A model generated the notes under the pieces. That model saw nothing but the letters and a program-made list of their open reading frames with translations. It was not told the origin of the DNA and ran no database searches. Both the position numbers and the translations under genes were made by a program. Below, in pieces: positions 40,520 through 49,655 of a stretch of 64,000 nucleotides of DNA (positions are counted from its first letter, which is position 1; the number at the start of each line of letters is the position of its first letter). The stretch lies in assembly GCA_963784135.1 (NCBI GenBank), contig CAWAQG010000004.1, forward strand, positions 248,001 through 312,000. The letters run 5' to 3'. Source of the DNA: JADFXI01 sp963784135. Its GTDB lineage: Bacteria; Nitrospirota; Thermodesulfovibrionia; Thermodesulfovibrionales; Dissulfurispiraceae.

Positions 40520-42616
40520 ATGAGGCAGGGTATCTACATCACCAGTGGTGAGCCAGGGAGCGGCAAGTCCGTCGTTGTCCTCGGCATCATGGAGATGCTG
40601 TCAGGAAGAATGGGGAAGGTCGGTTTTTTCCGTCCTGTTGTTAAGGATGAAAGGAAGCCAGATGCTATTGTAAACCTCATTATCAAAAGATATGGGCTTG
40701 ATCTACCATATGAGAAGATCTATGGCTGCAGCTACGATGTAGCCCGGGACATGCTTATCCGGAACAGGGACGAGGACTTCCTGAAACTGATCTTGGAGAA
40801 GTATAAGGCCCTGGAAAAAGAATACGACCTTATCGTCTGCGCAGGGTCTGATTTTGCGGGTCCTGCCGCAACCCTGGAATTTGACTTCAATGCCAAGATA
40901 GCAAACAATCTTGGGTGCGTGGCACTGCCGGTGGTGAAAGGATACGGCAGGGATGCCATACAGGTGGTGACCGCTGCACAGGGCCTTCTTGAATCGCTTG
41001 AAGAACGGAAATGCGATCTCCTCGCCTTGGTCGCGAATCGGGTGCAGTCTTCGCTTGTCGATGCGGTCGCCGGAGAGCTCAAGCGGGTGATGCCGGGGGA
41101 TGTCCCGTCGTATGTGGTGCCCGAGGTCCCGATCCTCGAGAAACCGACGGTAGGGGAGATAGCCGCCGCTCTCGGAGCTGAACGTCTGAGGGGACATGAG
41201 GTCAGCTTCAACAGGGAGGTGAAGAATTTCAAGGTCGCTGCCATGGAACTTCCCCATTATCTGGAGCATATGGAAAATGGAAGTATTATCATAACACCGG
41301 GTGACCGCTCGGACATAATTATCGGCAGTCTGCTTGCCGGGGTGTCGCACACCTATCCGCATATCGCCGGTATACTTCTGACCGGCGGACTCAAGCCTGC
41401 GCCGCAGGTCGAACGCCTAATCAGGGGACTCGGTGAGTCGGTGCCGGTGATCGCCGTGCATACCGACACCTATACGACCGCCCAGAATGTGAGTTCCATT
41501 GAGGGTGTTCTCTCTCCTGACAACGTGCGAAAGATCGCCGCCGCGCTTGGCATTGTCGAAGCGAAAATGAATTCCATCGAGCTCATGGGCCGCCTCTCAA
41601 CGGCCCGTTCCATGCGTGTAACACCGCTTATGTTCGAATACGAGATCATCCAGCGGGCAAAGTCGGAACACAGACACATCGTCCTGCCTGAAGGAACGGA
41701 AGATCGCATCCTCCGCGCCGCGGAAATACTCAGGATGCGCAAGGTGGTTGATGTCACACTCCTTGGAAATGAGGAAGAGATCAGGCAGAAGGCCGCGGCT
41801 CTCGGGATTTCCCTTTCGGATATGAACATGATCGACCCTCTTAGCTCTAACCGCCGTCAGACATATGCCGATGCCTATTACGAACTCCGCAAGCATAAGG
41901 GTATCTCACACCAGATGGCCTTCGACGCCATGGCCGATGTGAGTTACTTCGGCACGATGATGGTGCATTTCGGTGAAGCAGGCGGCATGGTATCGGGCTC
42001 TGTCCATACGACACAGCATACGATTCGTCCTGCCTTCGAGATAATCAAGACCAAACCGGGATGCGCGATCGTCTCAAGTGTCTTCCTTATGTGTCTTTCA
42101 GACCATGTGCTCGTTTTCGGCGACTGCGCTGTCAACCCTGATCCAAACCCGGAGCAACTCGCGGATATCGCCATCAGCTCCGCGGAGACCGCCCTTATGA
42201 TCGGCATAGACCCCTTTATCGCGATGCTCAGCTATTCCACCGGCGAGTCAGGAAGGGGGGCCGAAGTGGACAAGGTGCGGGAGGCGACGAAGATCGCAAG
42301 GGAGCGTCGTCCGGACCTAAAGATCGAAGGCCCCATACAGTACGATGCTGCGGTCGATGCCGGTGTGGCGAAGACAAAACTCCCGGGCAGCGAAGTCGCA
42401 GGACATGCGACAGTATTTATCTTCCCGGACCTGAACACCGGCAATAACACCTACAAGGCTGTTCAGCGTTCTGCCAATGCTGTTGCAGTCGGCCCGATCC
42501 TCCAGGGGCTCAATAGACCGGTGAACGACCTCAGCCGCGGATGCACCGTGACCGACATCGTAAACACGGTTGCGATTACCGCCATACAGGCCCAATCCAA
42601 AGGAGGCTCCGCATGA
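40520..42616 (+). CDS. pta: Phosphate acetyltransferase, long form
   Basis: Converts acetyl-CoA and phosphate to acetyl phosphate. The 698 residues are the long Pta type: an N-terminal P-loop domain (TSGEPGSGKSVVVL near residue 9), a DRTGG domain (about 215-325) and the C-terminal catalytic PTA_PTB domain (about 365-698; HIVLPEGTEDRILRAA near 378, GEAGGMVSGSVHTT near 488). Start ATG 40520 has CAGGAGGT correctly placed; a GTG six bases earlier is less likely. The stop overlaps ackA (ATGA). Confidence 0.94.
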   Translation: MRQGIYITSGEPGSGKSVVVLGIMEMLSGRMGKVGFFRPVVKDERKPDAIVNLIIKRYGLDLPYEKIYGCSYDVARDMLIRNRDEDFLKLILEKYKALEKEYDLIVCAGSDFAGPAATLEFDFNAKIANNLGCVALPVVKGYGRDAIQVVTAAQGLLESLEERKCDLLALVANRVQSSLVDAVAGELKRVMPGDVPSYVVPEVPILEKPTVGEIAAALGAERLRGHEVSFNREVKNFKVAAMELPHYLEHMENGSIIITPGDRSDIIIGSLLAGVSHTYPHIAGILLTGGLKPAPQVERLIRGLGESVPVIAVHTDTYTTAQNVSSIEGVLSPDNVRKIAAALGIVEAKMNSIELMGRLSTARSMRVTPLMFEYEIIQRAKSEHRHIVLPEGTEDRILRAAEILRMRKVVDVTLLGNEEEIRQKAAALGISLSDMNMIDPLSSNRRQTYADAYYELRKHKGISHQMAFDAMADVSYFGTMMVHFGEAGGMVSGSVHTTQHTIRPAFEIIKTKPGCAIVSSVFLMCLSDHVLVFGDCAVNPDPNPEQLADIAISSAETALMIGIDPFIAMLSYSTGESGRGAEVDKVREATKIARERRPDLKIEGPIQYDAAVDAGVAKTKLPGSEVAGHATVFIFPDLNTGNNTYKAVQRSANAVAVGPILQGLNRPVNDLSRGCTVTDIVNTVAITAIQAQSKGGSA

Positions 42617-43829
42617 GGGTCATCGTGGTCAACTCGGGAAGCTCCTCGATCAAATACGAGACATTCGATGTGAGCGGCCTCGTGGCAGCCGCAAAAGGGT
42701 TGCTGGAACGCATAGGTGCGCAGGACAGCAGGCTCAGGCACCGGTGGCTCACTCCCTCCGGAAGATGGGAGGAGATTGTCGAGACGCGCCACGTTGACGA
42801 CCACCGCGCAGGTTCTTCGTTTATCCTGGAGGTGAGCAGCAGGGAGCGGTCGGGCAGTGCGGTTCCTGAGATTTTCGCGGTTGGCCATCGTGTGGTGCAC
42901 GGCGGTGAGAGATTCAGTGAACCCTCGCTCATCGACGATGTTGCGCTCAGGACGATAGAGGAGCTCATACCGCTGGCGCCGCTGCACAACCCGGCGAACG
43001 TAACAGGCATTAAAGTGATGCGCGAACTCCTGCCCGATGTTCCTCAGGTGGCAGTATTCGATACGGCATTTCATCAGACGATGCCTGCCAGGGCTTTTCA
43101 CTACGCGCTGCCTGCTGACTTCTACAGATCATACGGTGTCCGCCGATATGGATTTCACGGGACATCCCACCAGTACGTAGCCGGTGAGGCTGCACGCCAT
43201 CTTGGAAGACCGCCTGATGCGCTGAACCTGATCACCCTCCATCTCGGCAACGGGGCGAGCGCTGCTGCCATAGAGCGGGGACAGAGCATAGATACTTCAA
43301 TGGGGCTTACGCCTCTGGAAGGGCTCGCAATGGGGACGCGCTGCGGAGATCTGGACCCGGCGGTGCACTTCTACCTGGCAAGAAGAACAGGCAGACCCTT
43401 TGAGGAGATCGAAGGCATACTGAATAAGGAAAGCGGCCTCAAAGGCATCTGCGGCGTGAACGACATGCGGGAGATCCAGAACCGCGCCCGGGGGGAGACG
43501 CGCAGGCTGAACTCGCCCTCGAAATATTCTGCTACCGCGTCAGAAAATACATCGGGGCGTACTACGCCGCCCTTGGCTCAGTGGATGCCATCGTCTTCAC
43601 AGGAGGCATTGGTGAGAATTCTGCCGCTGTGCGGGCTAAATCCTGCGAAAGGCTGTCGGCCCTCGGAATTACTCTTGATGAGCGCAGGAACAATGCGGAT
43701 GCCGAAGGCATCAGAGAAATACAGACGGCAGATGGCAGGGTCCGGATACTTGTCATACCGACCAACGAGGAGCAAGAAATAGCGCGACAGACCGTTGAGG
43801 TGATCGGGAGGATGAAAGGTCAGCTATGA
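42613..43829 (+). CDS. ackA: Acetate kinase, reading frame broken by a one-base deletion
   Basis: Makes ATP and acetate from acetyl phosphate. From ATG 42613 (AGGAGG upstream) the first 290 or so codons are normal: VVNSGSSSIKYE, GHRVVHGGE, FGFHGTSHQY-like YGFHGTSHQYVAG and LHLGNGAS. After the G-run at 43490-43495 the expected continuation (AELALEIFCYRVRKYIGAYY, then FTGGIGENSA) is found one base out of frame and runs to 43829. Seven Gs instead of six would give a normal 405-residue protein. The unbroken frame would otherwise end in unrelated residues at 43782. This is either a mutation or a homopolymer error in the assembly. Confidence 0.85.
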
Positions 43830-43990
43830 CGACGGACGCAAGGAACTACTCTATCAGGAGGCGGTAAAAAAGCCGTTGAGGCTGTGGCAGCTCAGTCAAA
43901 GGCGAAGGCATGACGGAACAAGAATGGAGAAATGGTATCTTTTGTCGCAATGATTTCAAGAATGCATGAGAGATAGAAAGGGGTAACATC

Positions 43991-44446
43991 ATGAAAATTC
44001 TGACCACACCGAGAATGGAGCGCTGCATAGGCTGCCATTCGTGCTCGCTCGCCTGTGCACGGCTCGTGCATAAGCGCCTGTCCTGGGACACAGCGGGGAT
44101 CCGCATCAGGTCTTCGGGGGGCCTCTCGACAGGGTTCGATGCACGGCTCTGTCTGGCCTGCGACCCTGCACCCTGCGTAATGGCCTGCCCGACCGGCGCG
44201 TATTCCCAGAGAAAGGGCGGAGGCTTAGTGGTGAGAAAGAAGCTCTGCATCCGGTGCGGGGCCTGCGCAAAGGCCTGTCCGGTGGATGCGATCTATGTCG
44301 ATGCAAACGGGGAGTCTTTTGTCTGCATCCACTGCGGCAGATGCGTGCCCTATTGTCCCCATGACTGTCTGGAACACAGTGAGTTTTCCAGAGGTGCAGC
44401 CCCTGCAGGAAAAGAAGCGGCTGTTGCCGGGGAGATGGAGTCATGA
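43991..44446 (+). CDS. Ferredoxin-type protein with four [4Fe-4S] clusters (AorA-like)
   Basis: A 151-residue iron-sulfur protein with sixteen cysteines in four CxxCxxCxxxC-type groups: CIGCHSCSLAC near residue 12, CLACDPAPCVMAC near 54, CIRCGACAKAC near 83 and CIHCGRCVPYC near 110. This matches the electron-transfer subunit of AOR-type tungsten enzymes (AorA, also YdhY-like). It overlaps the AOR gene by four bases, so the two are surely partners. There is no FAD-containing third subunit next to it. ATG 43991 follows AAAGGGG. Confidence 0.85.
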   Translation: MKILTTPRMERCIGCHSCSLACARLVHKRLSWDTAGIRIRSSGGLSTGFDARLCLACDPAPCVMACPTGAYSQRKGGGLVVRKKLCIRCGACAKACPVDAIYVDANGESFVCIHCGRCVPYCPHDCLEHSEFSRGAAPAGKEAAVAGEMES

Positions 44447-46179
44447 TAAGGGAATATTTCAGAGTACTCGTGGTCGATCTGTCGGCCGGGCGGAGTACCA
44501 TCACGGATATCGACGGCAGGAACACGGTGGCAGGCGGAAGCGGTCTGGCGGCAATGCTCTTCGAAAAATACGGCATCCCCGATAAGCCATGGAATGAACC
44601 AGGGCAGCCGCTCATCTTCGCCATCGGTCCGCTGACTGGATACTTTCCGCTCATGAGCAAGACCGTCTGCGCCTTTAAGTCTCCCTACCATGATCAATTC
44701 GCAGAAAGTCACGCAGGCGGACGCTCAGCCTTGTCCATGCGCTTTGCAGACTTTGATGCCATTGTGATCACCGGAAGGGCGAAGTCGCCGTCCGCCCTCA
44801 TTGTCGGGTCGCGGCATATAGAGGTCAAGGACGTCCACTACCTGTGGGGTACTGACCTGTATGTCGCGGGAAAGATGCTGCGGCGTATGCTCCCCGGCTC
44901 AGGGCACAGGACGATCCTCAGGATCGGTCCTGCAGGGGAGCGGCAGTCGCCTATGGCCTGCATCAACGCCGACACCTATCGCCACTTCGGGAGGCTCGGC
45001 GCAGGGGCAGTGATGGGCTCAAAGAACCTGAAGGGGATAATGATCCATGGTGACGGTTCGTTCCTTCTTCCGGAGGGAAACGAGTATGCCAAGGTCTTTG
45101 ATAAAGTCTATAAGGATATGACCGACACCGACATGATGAGCAAATACCATAACCTCGGCACTCCCGGCAACGTCAGAGTCATGAATGACCTGAAGGCCCT
45201 GCCGATCAGGAACCTCCAGTCAACCGCCGACCCTGCGACCGAGGGTATCACCGGCGAGCGGTTCGCCGAGGTCGCGCTCCTCAGAAACGCGGCCTGCGCC
45301 GGATGTCCTGTAGGCTGTATCCATATCGGTTTTGTGAGAGAGCGCTTCCGGGAAGAAAACCGCTACATCTATCGTCAGATCTCCTACGACCATGAACTTA
45401 TTTTCGCTGTCGGCTCCATGCTTGGGGTCATGGACTGCTTCGAGGTCCTGAAGCTGATCGATGTGGCCGAGAAGATGGGGCTCGATGTGATGTCTCCCGG
45501 CGTTGCACTGGCATGGGCAACAGAGGCGCTCGCCAAGGGCATTATTACCGAAAAAGAGACCCTTGTTCCCCTTGCGTTCGGCAGCTCGGCTTCGTACCAG
45601 GCGGGCCTTCAGCACATGGCCTATGGGACAAACGAGTTTTACCAGCTCCTGTCCCAGGGCACGGCGAAGGCAGCGGAACGATATGGCGGCGGTGATTTCG
45701 CCTGTGTGCTCGGCCAGGAGATGGCGGGCTATGCCACGGGTGCGGCGTTCTTTGTCTCCCAGGCGCTTGGCTTCCGCCACTCGCATCTCGACTCCGGAGG
45801 CTACTCCTATGATCAGAAGCCGAAGGGCGATAAGGTTGAGGATGCAGTGAAGTTCCTGATCAAGGATGAGAAGGGAAGGGTCCTTCTCACTTCGATGGTC
45901 TCGTGCCTGTTTGCGCGGGGAGTTTATACGGATGAAGTACTTGGCAATTGCCTCAAGAGCGTCGGCTACGGGTCTCTGGCGGACAATATGGACACGGTTG
46001 CGGGTGACATCCAGAGGCTGAGATGGAAACTGCGCGTCATGACAGGGTACCGTCCTGAAGAAGTATCGATTCCTAAACGGTTCACTGAGATTACGACCTG
46101 GAAGGGGCGGGTTGACGGAGCATTTCTCTCGCAATTGAAAGAAGAGTATGGGAAAAGCATCATGAGTATGGCAGGATGA
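44443..46179 (+). CDS. AOR-family tungsten-pterin oxidoreductase
   Basis: Cytoplasmic enzyme of the aldehyde:ferredoxin oxidoreductase family, oxidising an aldehyde to an acid with ferredoxin-like partners. The 578 residues show the bis-pterin domain (GGSGLAAMLFEKYG near residue 30, AGGRSALSMRFADFDAIVI near 88, GRLGAGAVMGSKNLKG near 180) and the cluster ligands CAGCPVGC at about 285-292 with a later Cys near 508. AOR proteins are usually somewhat longer (about 605-620), and coding-like sequence continues out of frame to 46288. The position in a glycolytic operon lacking GAPDH raises the possibility that glyceraldehyde-3-phosphate is the substrate; a general AOR role is equally possible. Confidence 0.85.
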   Translation: MIREYFRVLVVDLSAGRSTITDIDGRNTVAGGSGLAAMLFEKYGIPDKPWNEPGQPLIFAIGPLTGYFPLMSKTVCAFKSPYHDQFAESHAGGRSALSMRFADFDAIVITGRAKSPSALIVGSRHIEVKDVHYLWGTDLYVAGKMLRRMLPGSGHRTILRIGPAGERQSPMACINADTYRHFGRLGAGAVMGSKNLKGIMIHGDGSFLLPEGNEYAKVFDKVYKDMTDTDMMSKYHNLGTPGNVRVMNDLKALPIRNLQSTADPATEGITGERFAEVALLRNAACAGCPVGCIHIGFVRERFREENRYIYRQISYDHELIFAVGSMLGVMDCFEVLKLIDVAEKMGLDVMSPGVALAWATEALAKGIITEKETLVPLAFGSSASYQAGLQHMAYGTNEFYQLLSQGTAKAAERYGGGDFACVLGQEMAGYATGAAFFVSQALGFRHSHLDSGGYSYDQKPKGDKVEDAVKFLIKDEKGRVLLTSMVSCLFARGVYTDEVLGNCLKSVGYGSLADNMDTVAGDIQRLRWKLRVMTGYRPEEVSIPKRFTEITTWKGRVDGAFLSQLKEEYGKSIMSMAG

Positions 46180-46274
46180 ACTCTTTGAAGTCGTGAAGAG
46201 GACCGGCTCCAAACATGATATCAACAGGACCGAGATCGATGAAGAGTATCTGGGCATGCAGGCATGCCTCGAGT

Positions 46275-46291
46275 ATTGGCAAAAATAAATT
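46275..46291 (+). repeat. Direct repeat flanking the insertion sequence, left copy
   Basis: ATTGGCAAAAATAAATT, identical to 47659-47675. It is the presumed target-site duplication of the ISNCY-like element. Confidence 0.75.
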
Positions 46292-47658
46292 GTTGTCAAC
46301 AAATAGAGTTGTCCGGTTTTAGAGCAAATAAACTGTCCGGTTCTGCAGGGTGGCTGCGCATGGAACATGGCAGGCCACCGATGTCAGTTTTATTGAGTCT
46401 CATGCCGCTGCATGTGAGCACTTTGCAATCTCCTTTCCTTTAGGGTCAAAGACCGCCAGTTTTCTCGGTCCATGGAATATAGCAAGGCCACCATCCGGAT
46501 AACGATGGACGCGAACTTCGACCTTAACGTAGTGGCAGCGATATTGATTTGGCGGGATCTGAAGTTTTAGCCCATCGAACTTTACACAGTTGTCGTTGCC
46601 TACGGTGCGGTCATACTGTTCGCATAGGATGTCTTCCAAGGCAGTGCCTGCCCAAGTCACGAACACGCTCTGTGGTTCCTGCGGGACAACAGTGAACTCG
46701 GCATTATGGGCTGGCATATAAGTACTGGCAAGATAATCATTGGCCTGCTTCATCTCAGTAATGCCCGCCATTGCAAGCTCCTTGACGAGGCGGTCTTGAT
46801 GAGTTTCGAAGGCTCGCTCAGAACGACCCCTGGCCTCAGGAGAATACGCAGCAATCATCTTAATTCCAAGTTGGCTCATTGCACGACCGAACTGGGTAAG
46901 ATTTGATTTGTCCACTTTCCCTCCGGCCTCAGGTGTATGCCAGTAGTGACTTCCACGATCCGTATACAACGAAGCAAACAATCCGTGTTGCTCAATAACT
47001 TCTTTTACCCCTTGAAAGCTGCTTTGAGTGCCTTCCTCCTGCACAAAAAACATCGAGTAGTGTTCACTCGTGGCATCATCCATAGTTACGATTAGATCCC
47101 AGTATTTTCCTTCAACCCACTGATGTTTGGAACCATCCTGGTGCAGCATCATACCGGTATAAGGTGCCCTTGTACGCTTTTTCCTGTGTGTACCTTTCTG
47201 TGCTGCCTTCGGTACCAATCCCTTTTCCTGGAGGGTGTTCTTGACCCATGTGTAGCTTCTGGTCCCTTGATAAGCACGCCGGTACCAGCTATAAAAATGT
47301 TTGACATTGAAACCACAAAAGCGATTGCTATAAAGATCCGATAGTGCGACTACTTCATCAACAGGCGCACGTTTATGAGATATTTGCCCTAAACGCTTAT
47401 CTATAAGGCCCTCCAGGCCCGTATCTTCATACCTCAACATATATCTTCTAAATGTCCTATCGCACACACCCAGAAGCGTTGCTGCTTCTTCCTGCGTTAA
47501 TCGACCTCGTATCCAACCCTCATAGCTTTCTTCAAATCTCATCTTCCGTACCTCCTGCAACACTGCCGAACGTTTCATGGATAGCCCCCTTGCTATCCAT
47601 ATATTTTATCCGGACAGTTTATGTGCTACAGATACGGACAGTTTATCTGCTCGCCACA
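46292..47658. mobile_element. ISNCY-like insertion sequence
   Basis: About 1367 bases between 17-base direct repeats, holding one transposase gene on the minus strand. Both ends begin with TTGT and carry repeated motifs likely bound by transposase: AGTTGTCCGG and TAAACTGTCCGG on the left (46307-46316, 46329-46340), and their inverted counterparts CCGGACAGTTTA and CGGACAGTTTA on the right (47609-47620, 47634-47644). It inserted between the AOR gene and hoxF, possibly separating genes that were once one operon. The exact ends may differ by one or two bases. Confidence 0.8.
46400..47578 (-). CDS. ISNCY-type DDE transposase
   Basis: A 392-residue transposase with an N-terminal helix-turn-helix region (RLTQEEAATLLGVCDRTFRR near residue 26) and an RNase-H-like catalytic core: Asp in MMLHQDGSKHQWV near 145, Asp in LYTDRGSHYW near 205 and Glu in GRSERAFETHQDRL near 253. 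The frame is intact and the element has fresh-looking direct repeats, so it may be active. Start ATG 47578 with GGGGGCT upstream. Family placement is from memory of ISNCY members. Confidence 0.85.
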   Translation of the reverse strand: MKRSAVLQEVRKMRFEESYEGWIRGRLTQEEAATLLGVCDRTFRRYMLRYEDTGLEGLIDKRLGQISHKRAPVDEVVALSDLYSNRFCGFNVKHFYSWYRRAYQGTRSYTWVKNTLQEKGLVPKAAQKGTHRKKRTRAPYTGMMLHQDGSKHQWVEGKYWDLIVTMDDATSEHYSMFFVQEEGTQSSFQGVKEVIEQHGLFASLYTDRGSHYWHTPEAGGKVDKSNLTQFGRAMSQLGIKMIAAYSPEARGRSERAFETHQDRLVKELAMAGITEMKQANDYLASTYMPAHNAEFTVVPQEPQSVFVTWAGTALEDILCEQYDRTVGNDNCVKFDGLKLQIPPNQYRCHYVKVEVRVHRYPDGGLAIFHGPRKLAVFDPKGKEIAKCSHAAA

Positions 47659-47675
47659 ATTGGCAAAAATAAATT
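47659..47675 (+). repeat. Direct repeat flanking the insertion sequence, right copy
   Basis: ATTGGCAAAAATAAATT, identical to 46275-46291. Confidence 0.75.
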
Positions 47676-47785
47676 TGCGGTTGCTTCCATTCTGTGATAG
47701 CATTTTTTCAAGAGGACACTATCGTACATTCAGGAATACTTTTCTGAATTACAGTGCCCAGTATGATTAGCTTGAGGTAAGCATA

Positions 47786-49627
47786 ATGGGAAAAGATGCC
47801 AGATCTGTCGTTCTTCAGGCCTGCAAGAGGTTCAATCATGACGGGACCCGCATAATCGATATTTTGCGGGAAGTTCAAAAAAGGTTCGCCTGCATCAGCG
47901 GCGAGACAATGGACCTGCTGGCGGCCGAGCTCTCCACTTACCGGATAGAAATCGAGGGACTGGTCTCTTTCTACTCTTTTTTCTCAGAGAAACAGAAGGG
48001 GAAGATAATTATACGTCTCTGTGATGATATTATTGACCGTTTTGCCGGAATTGAAAGGGTTGCAAGGGTCTTTTCGGAAGAGTTGGGGATTCGGATCGGC
48101 GAGACCTCCTCTGATGGAAATTTTTCTTTGGAATACACGCCCTGTATCGGCATGAGCGATCAGGCCCCGGCTGCCCTGATCAATGAGACCGTGGTGACCA
48201 AATTGACTCCGGAATCGGCTGGAGTCATAGCCCGCAGTTTAAAGAAGAACCTGGACACTTCAACACTCGTAAAGAAAAAAGGAGACGGCAATAATGCCGA
48301 CAGGCTCGTCAACGCAATGGTGAAGAATAATATTCAAAAGAAAGGAGATATCCTTCTTGGTGACAATTTACCAGCAGATGCCGGTCTCTGGAAGGCATTA
48401 AAAAAGAGACCTGAAGAGGTAATACAAGAGGTGCTTGATTCGGGGTTGAGAGGCCGCGGAGGAGCAGGTTTTTCAACGGGTCTGAAGTGGAACCTCGCTC
48501 GAAAAGCAGAGGGCATCCGGCGTTTTGTAATCTGTAACGCAGATGAGGGAGAACCTGGCACTTTTAAAGACCGTGTTCTCCTGACCGAGCGTCCTGATCT
48601 TATTTTTGAGGGAATGACTATTGCCGCGTATGCGATTGGAAGCAACAGCGGCATCTTATATTTACGGGCAGAGTATTCATATCTGCTTCCCTACCTGGAA
48701 CGTGTTCTCACGCAAAGGCGCAAAGCCGGCCTGCTGGGAAAGAATATTGGGGGAAAAAAGGGATTCGCCTTTGATATTCGTATCCAGTCAGGCGCCGGGG
48801 CCTATATCTGCGGCGAGGAGAGCGCGCTGATCAGCTCCTGCGAGGGATTGAGAGGAGAACCGAAGACCCGTCCGCCTTTTCCTGTTGAAAAAGGGTTTCT
48901 CGGCCATCCCACGATCGTGAATAATGTGGAGACCTTCTGTTGTGCTGCCCGTATCTCTGACAGGGGTCCCAGGTGGTTTGCGGCCATAGGCACTGAGAAG
49001 AGCAGCGGGACAAAACTGATGAGCGTATCCGGTGACTGCGTGAGCCCCGGCATCTATGAAGTGCCTTTTGGCATAAGAGTTGCCGAAGTGCTCGAAATGG
49101 CCGGGGCCGATGACCCCGCTATAGTACAGGTCGGCGGAGCGAGCGGTGAGATGCTCAACCGGGGCTCTTTCGACAGGAAAATCTGTTTTGAAGACCTGTC
49201 GACAGGCGGCTCCTTCATGACATTTAATTCCAGCCGCAATTTGCTGAAAATCGTAGACTATTTTCTGGAGTTCTTTATCCATGAGAGCTGCGGGTACTGC
49301 ACTCCCTGCCGTGTTGGTAATGTATTCCTCCGTGAACGGATACAAAAGATTATGGAGGGTTACGCAGAGAAAGCTGATCTGGACTATTTAAAAGATCTCA
49401 GCAGGACAATTATGATGACGAGCCGGTGCGGGCTGGGAAACACGTCGCCAAAACCTGTGCTCAGTTCCATCGATCAGTTTCCTACAGTATACGCCTCGCA
49501 TCTGGGAGAAGGTGGAGAGGGGCTGCAGGCCGGTTTCAGCATTCAAAAGGCACTTGAAGAATCGAGAAGGATCGCGAAACGCAAGTCAATGATCTATGAT
49601 CCTGTCTATGGAGGAAGCAGCGATTGA
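47786..49627 (+). CDS. hoxF: NAD-reducing hydrogenase diaphorase subunit HoxF
   Basis: The NAD(H)- and FMN-binding subunit of a bidirectional group 3d hydrogenase. The 613 residues join a NuoE-like domain (about 1-155) to a NuoF-like domain: GLRGRGGAGFSTGLKW near residue 223 (NADH/FMN site), CNADEGEPGTFKDR near 250, SGAGAYICGEESAL near 335, and the [4Fe-4S] ligands CGYCTPC near 500 with a later CGLG near 552. In the NuoE-like part only two of the four [2Fe-2S] cysteines remain (RLCDDIID, PCIGMSDQAP), so that cluster is probably absent. ATG 47786 follows GAGGT. First gene of hoxFUYHW. Confidence 0.92.
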   Translation: MGKDARSVVLQACKRFNHDGTRIIDILREVQKRFACISGETMDLLAAELSTYRIEIEGLVSFYSFFSEKQKGKIIIRLCDDIIDRFAGIERVARVFSEELGIRIGETSSDGNFSLEYTPCIGMSDQAPAALINETVVTKLTPESAGVIARSLKKNLDTSTLVKKKGDGNNADRLVNAMVKNNIQKKGDILLGDNLPADAGLWKALKKRPEEVIQEVLDSGLRGRGGAGFSTGLKWNLARKAEGIRRFVICNADEGEPGTFKDRVLLTERPDLIFEGMTIAAYAIGSNSGILYLRAEYSYLLPYLERVLTQRRKAGLLGKNIGGKKGFAFDIRIQSGAGAYICGEESALISSCEGLRGEPKTRPPFPVEKGFLGHPTIVNNVETFCCAARISDRGPRWFAAIGTEKSSGTKLMSVSGDCVSPGIYEVPFGIRVAEVLEMAGADDPAIVQVGGASGEMLNRGSFDRKICFEDLSTGGSFMTFNSSRNLLKIVDYFLEFFIHESCGYCTPCRVGNVFLRERIQKIMEGYAEKADLDYLKDLSRTIMMTSRCGLGNTSPKPVLSSIDQFPTVYASHLGEGGEGLQAGFSIQKALEESRRIAKRKSMIYDPVYGGSSD

Positions 49628-49655
49628 AAGTATGACGTAAAAGTCTGGGGGCATC

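Noticed and set aside
43490..43495. Programmed frameshift in ackA
   Set aside because: No slippery heptamer with a downstream structure was seen, and a plain G-run deletion explains the break; other genes in the window show the same kind of loss.
45220..46368. 382-codon minus-strand frame opposite the AOR gene
   Set aside because: Antisense shadow in high-GC codons; it would also run into the end of the insertion sequence.
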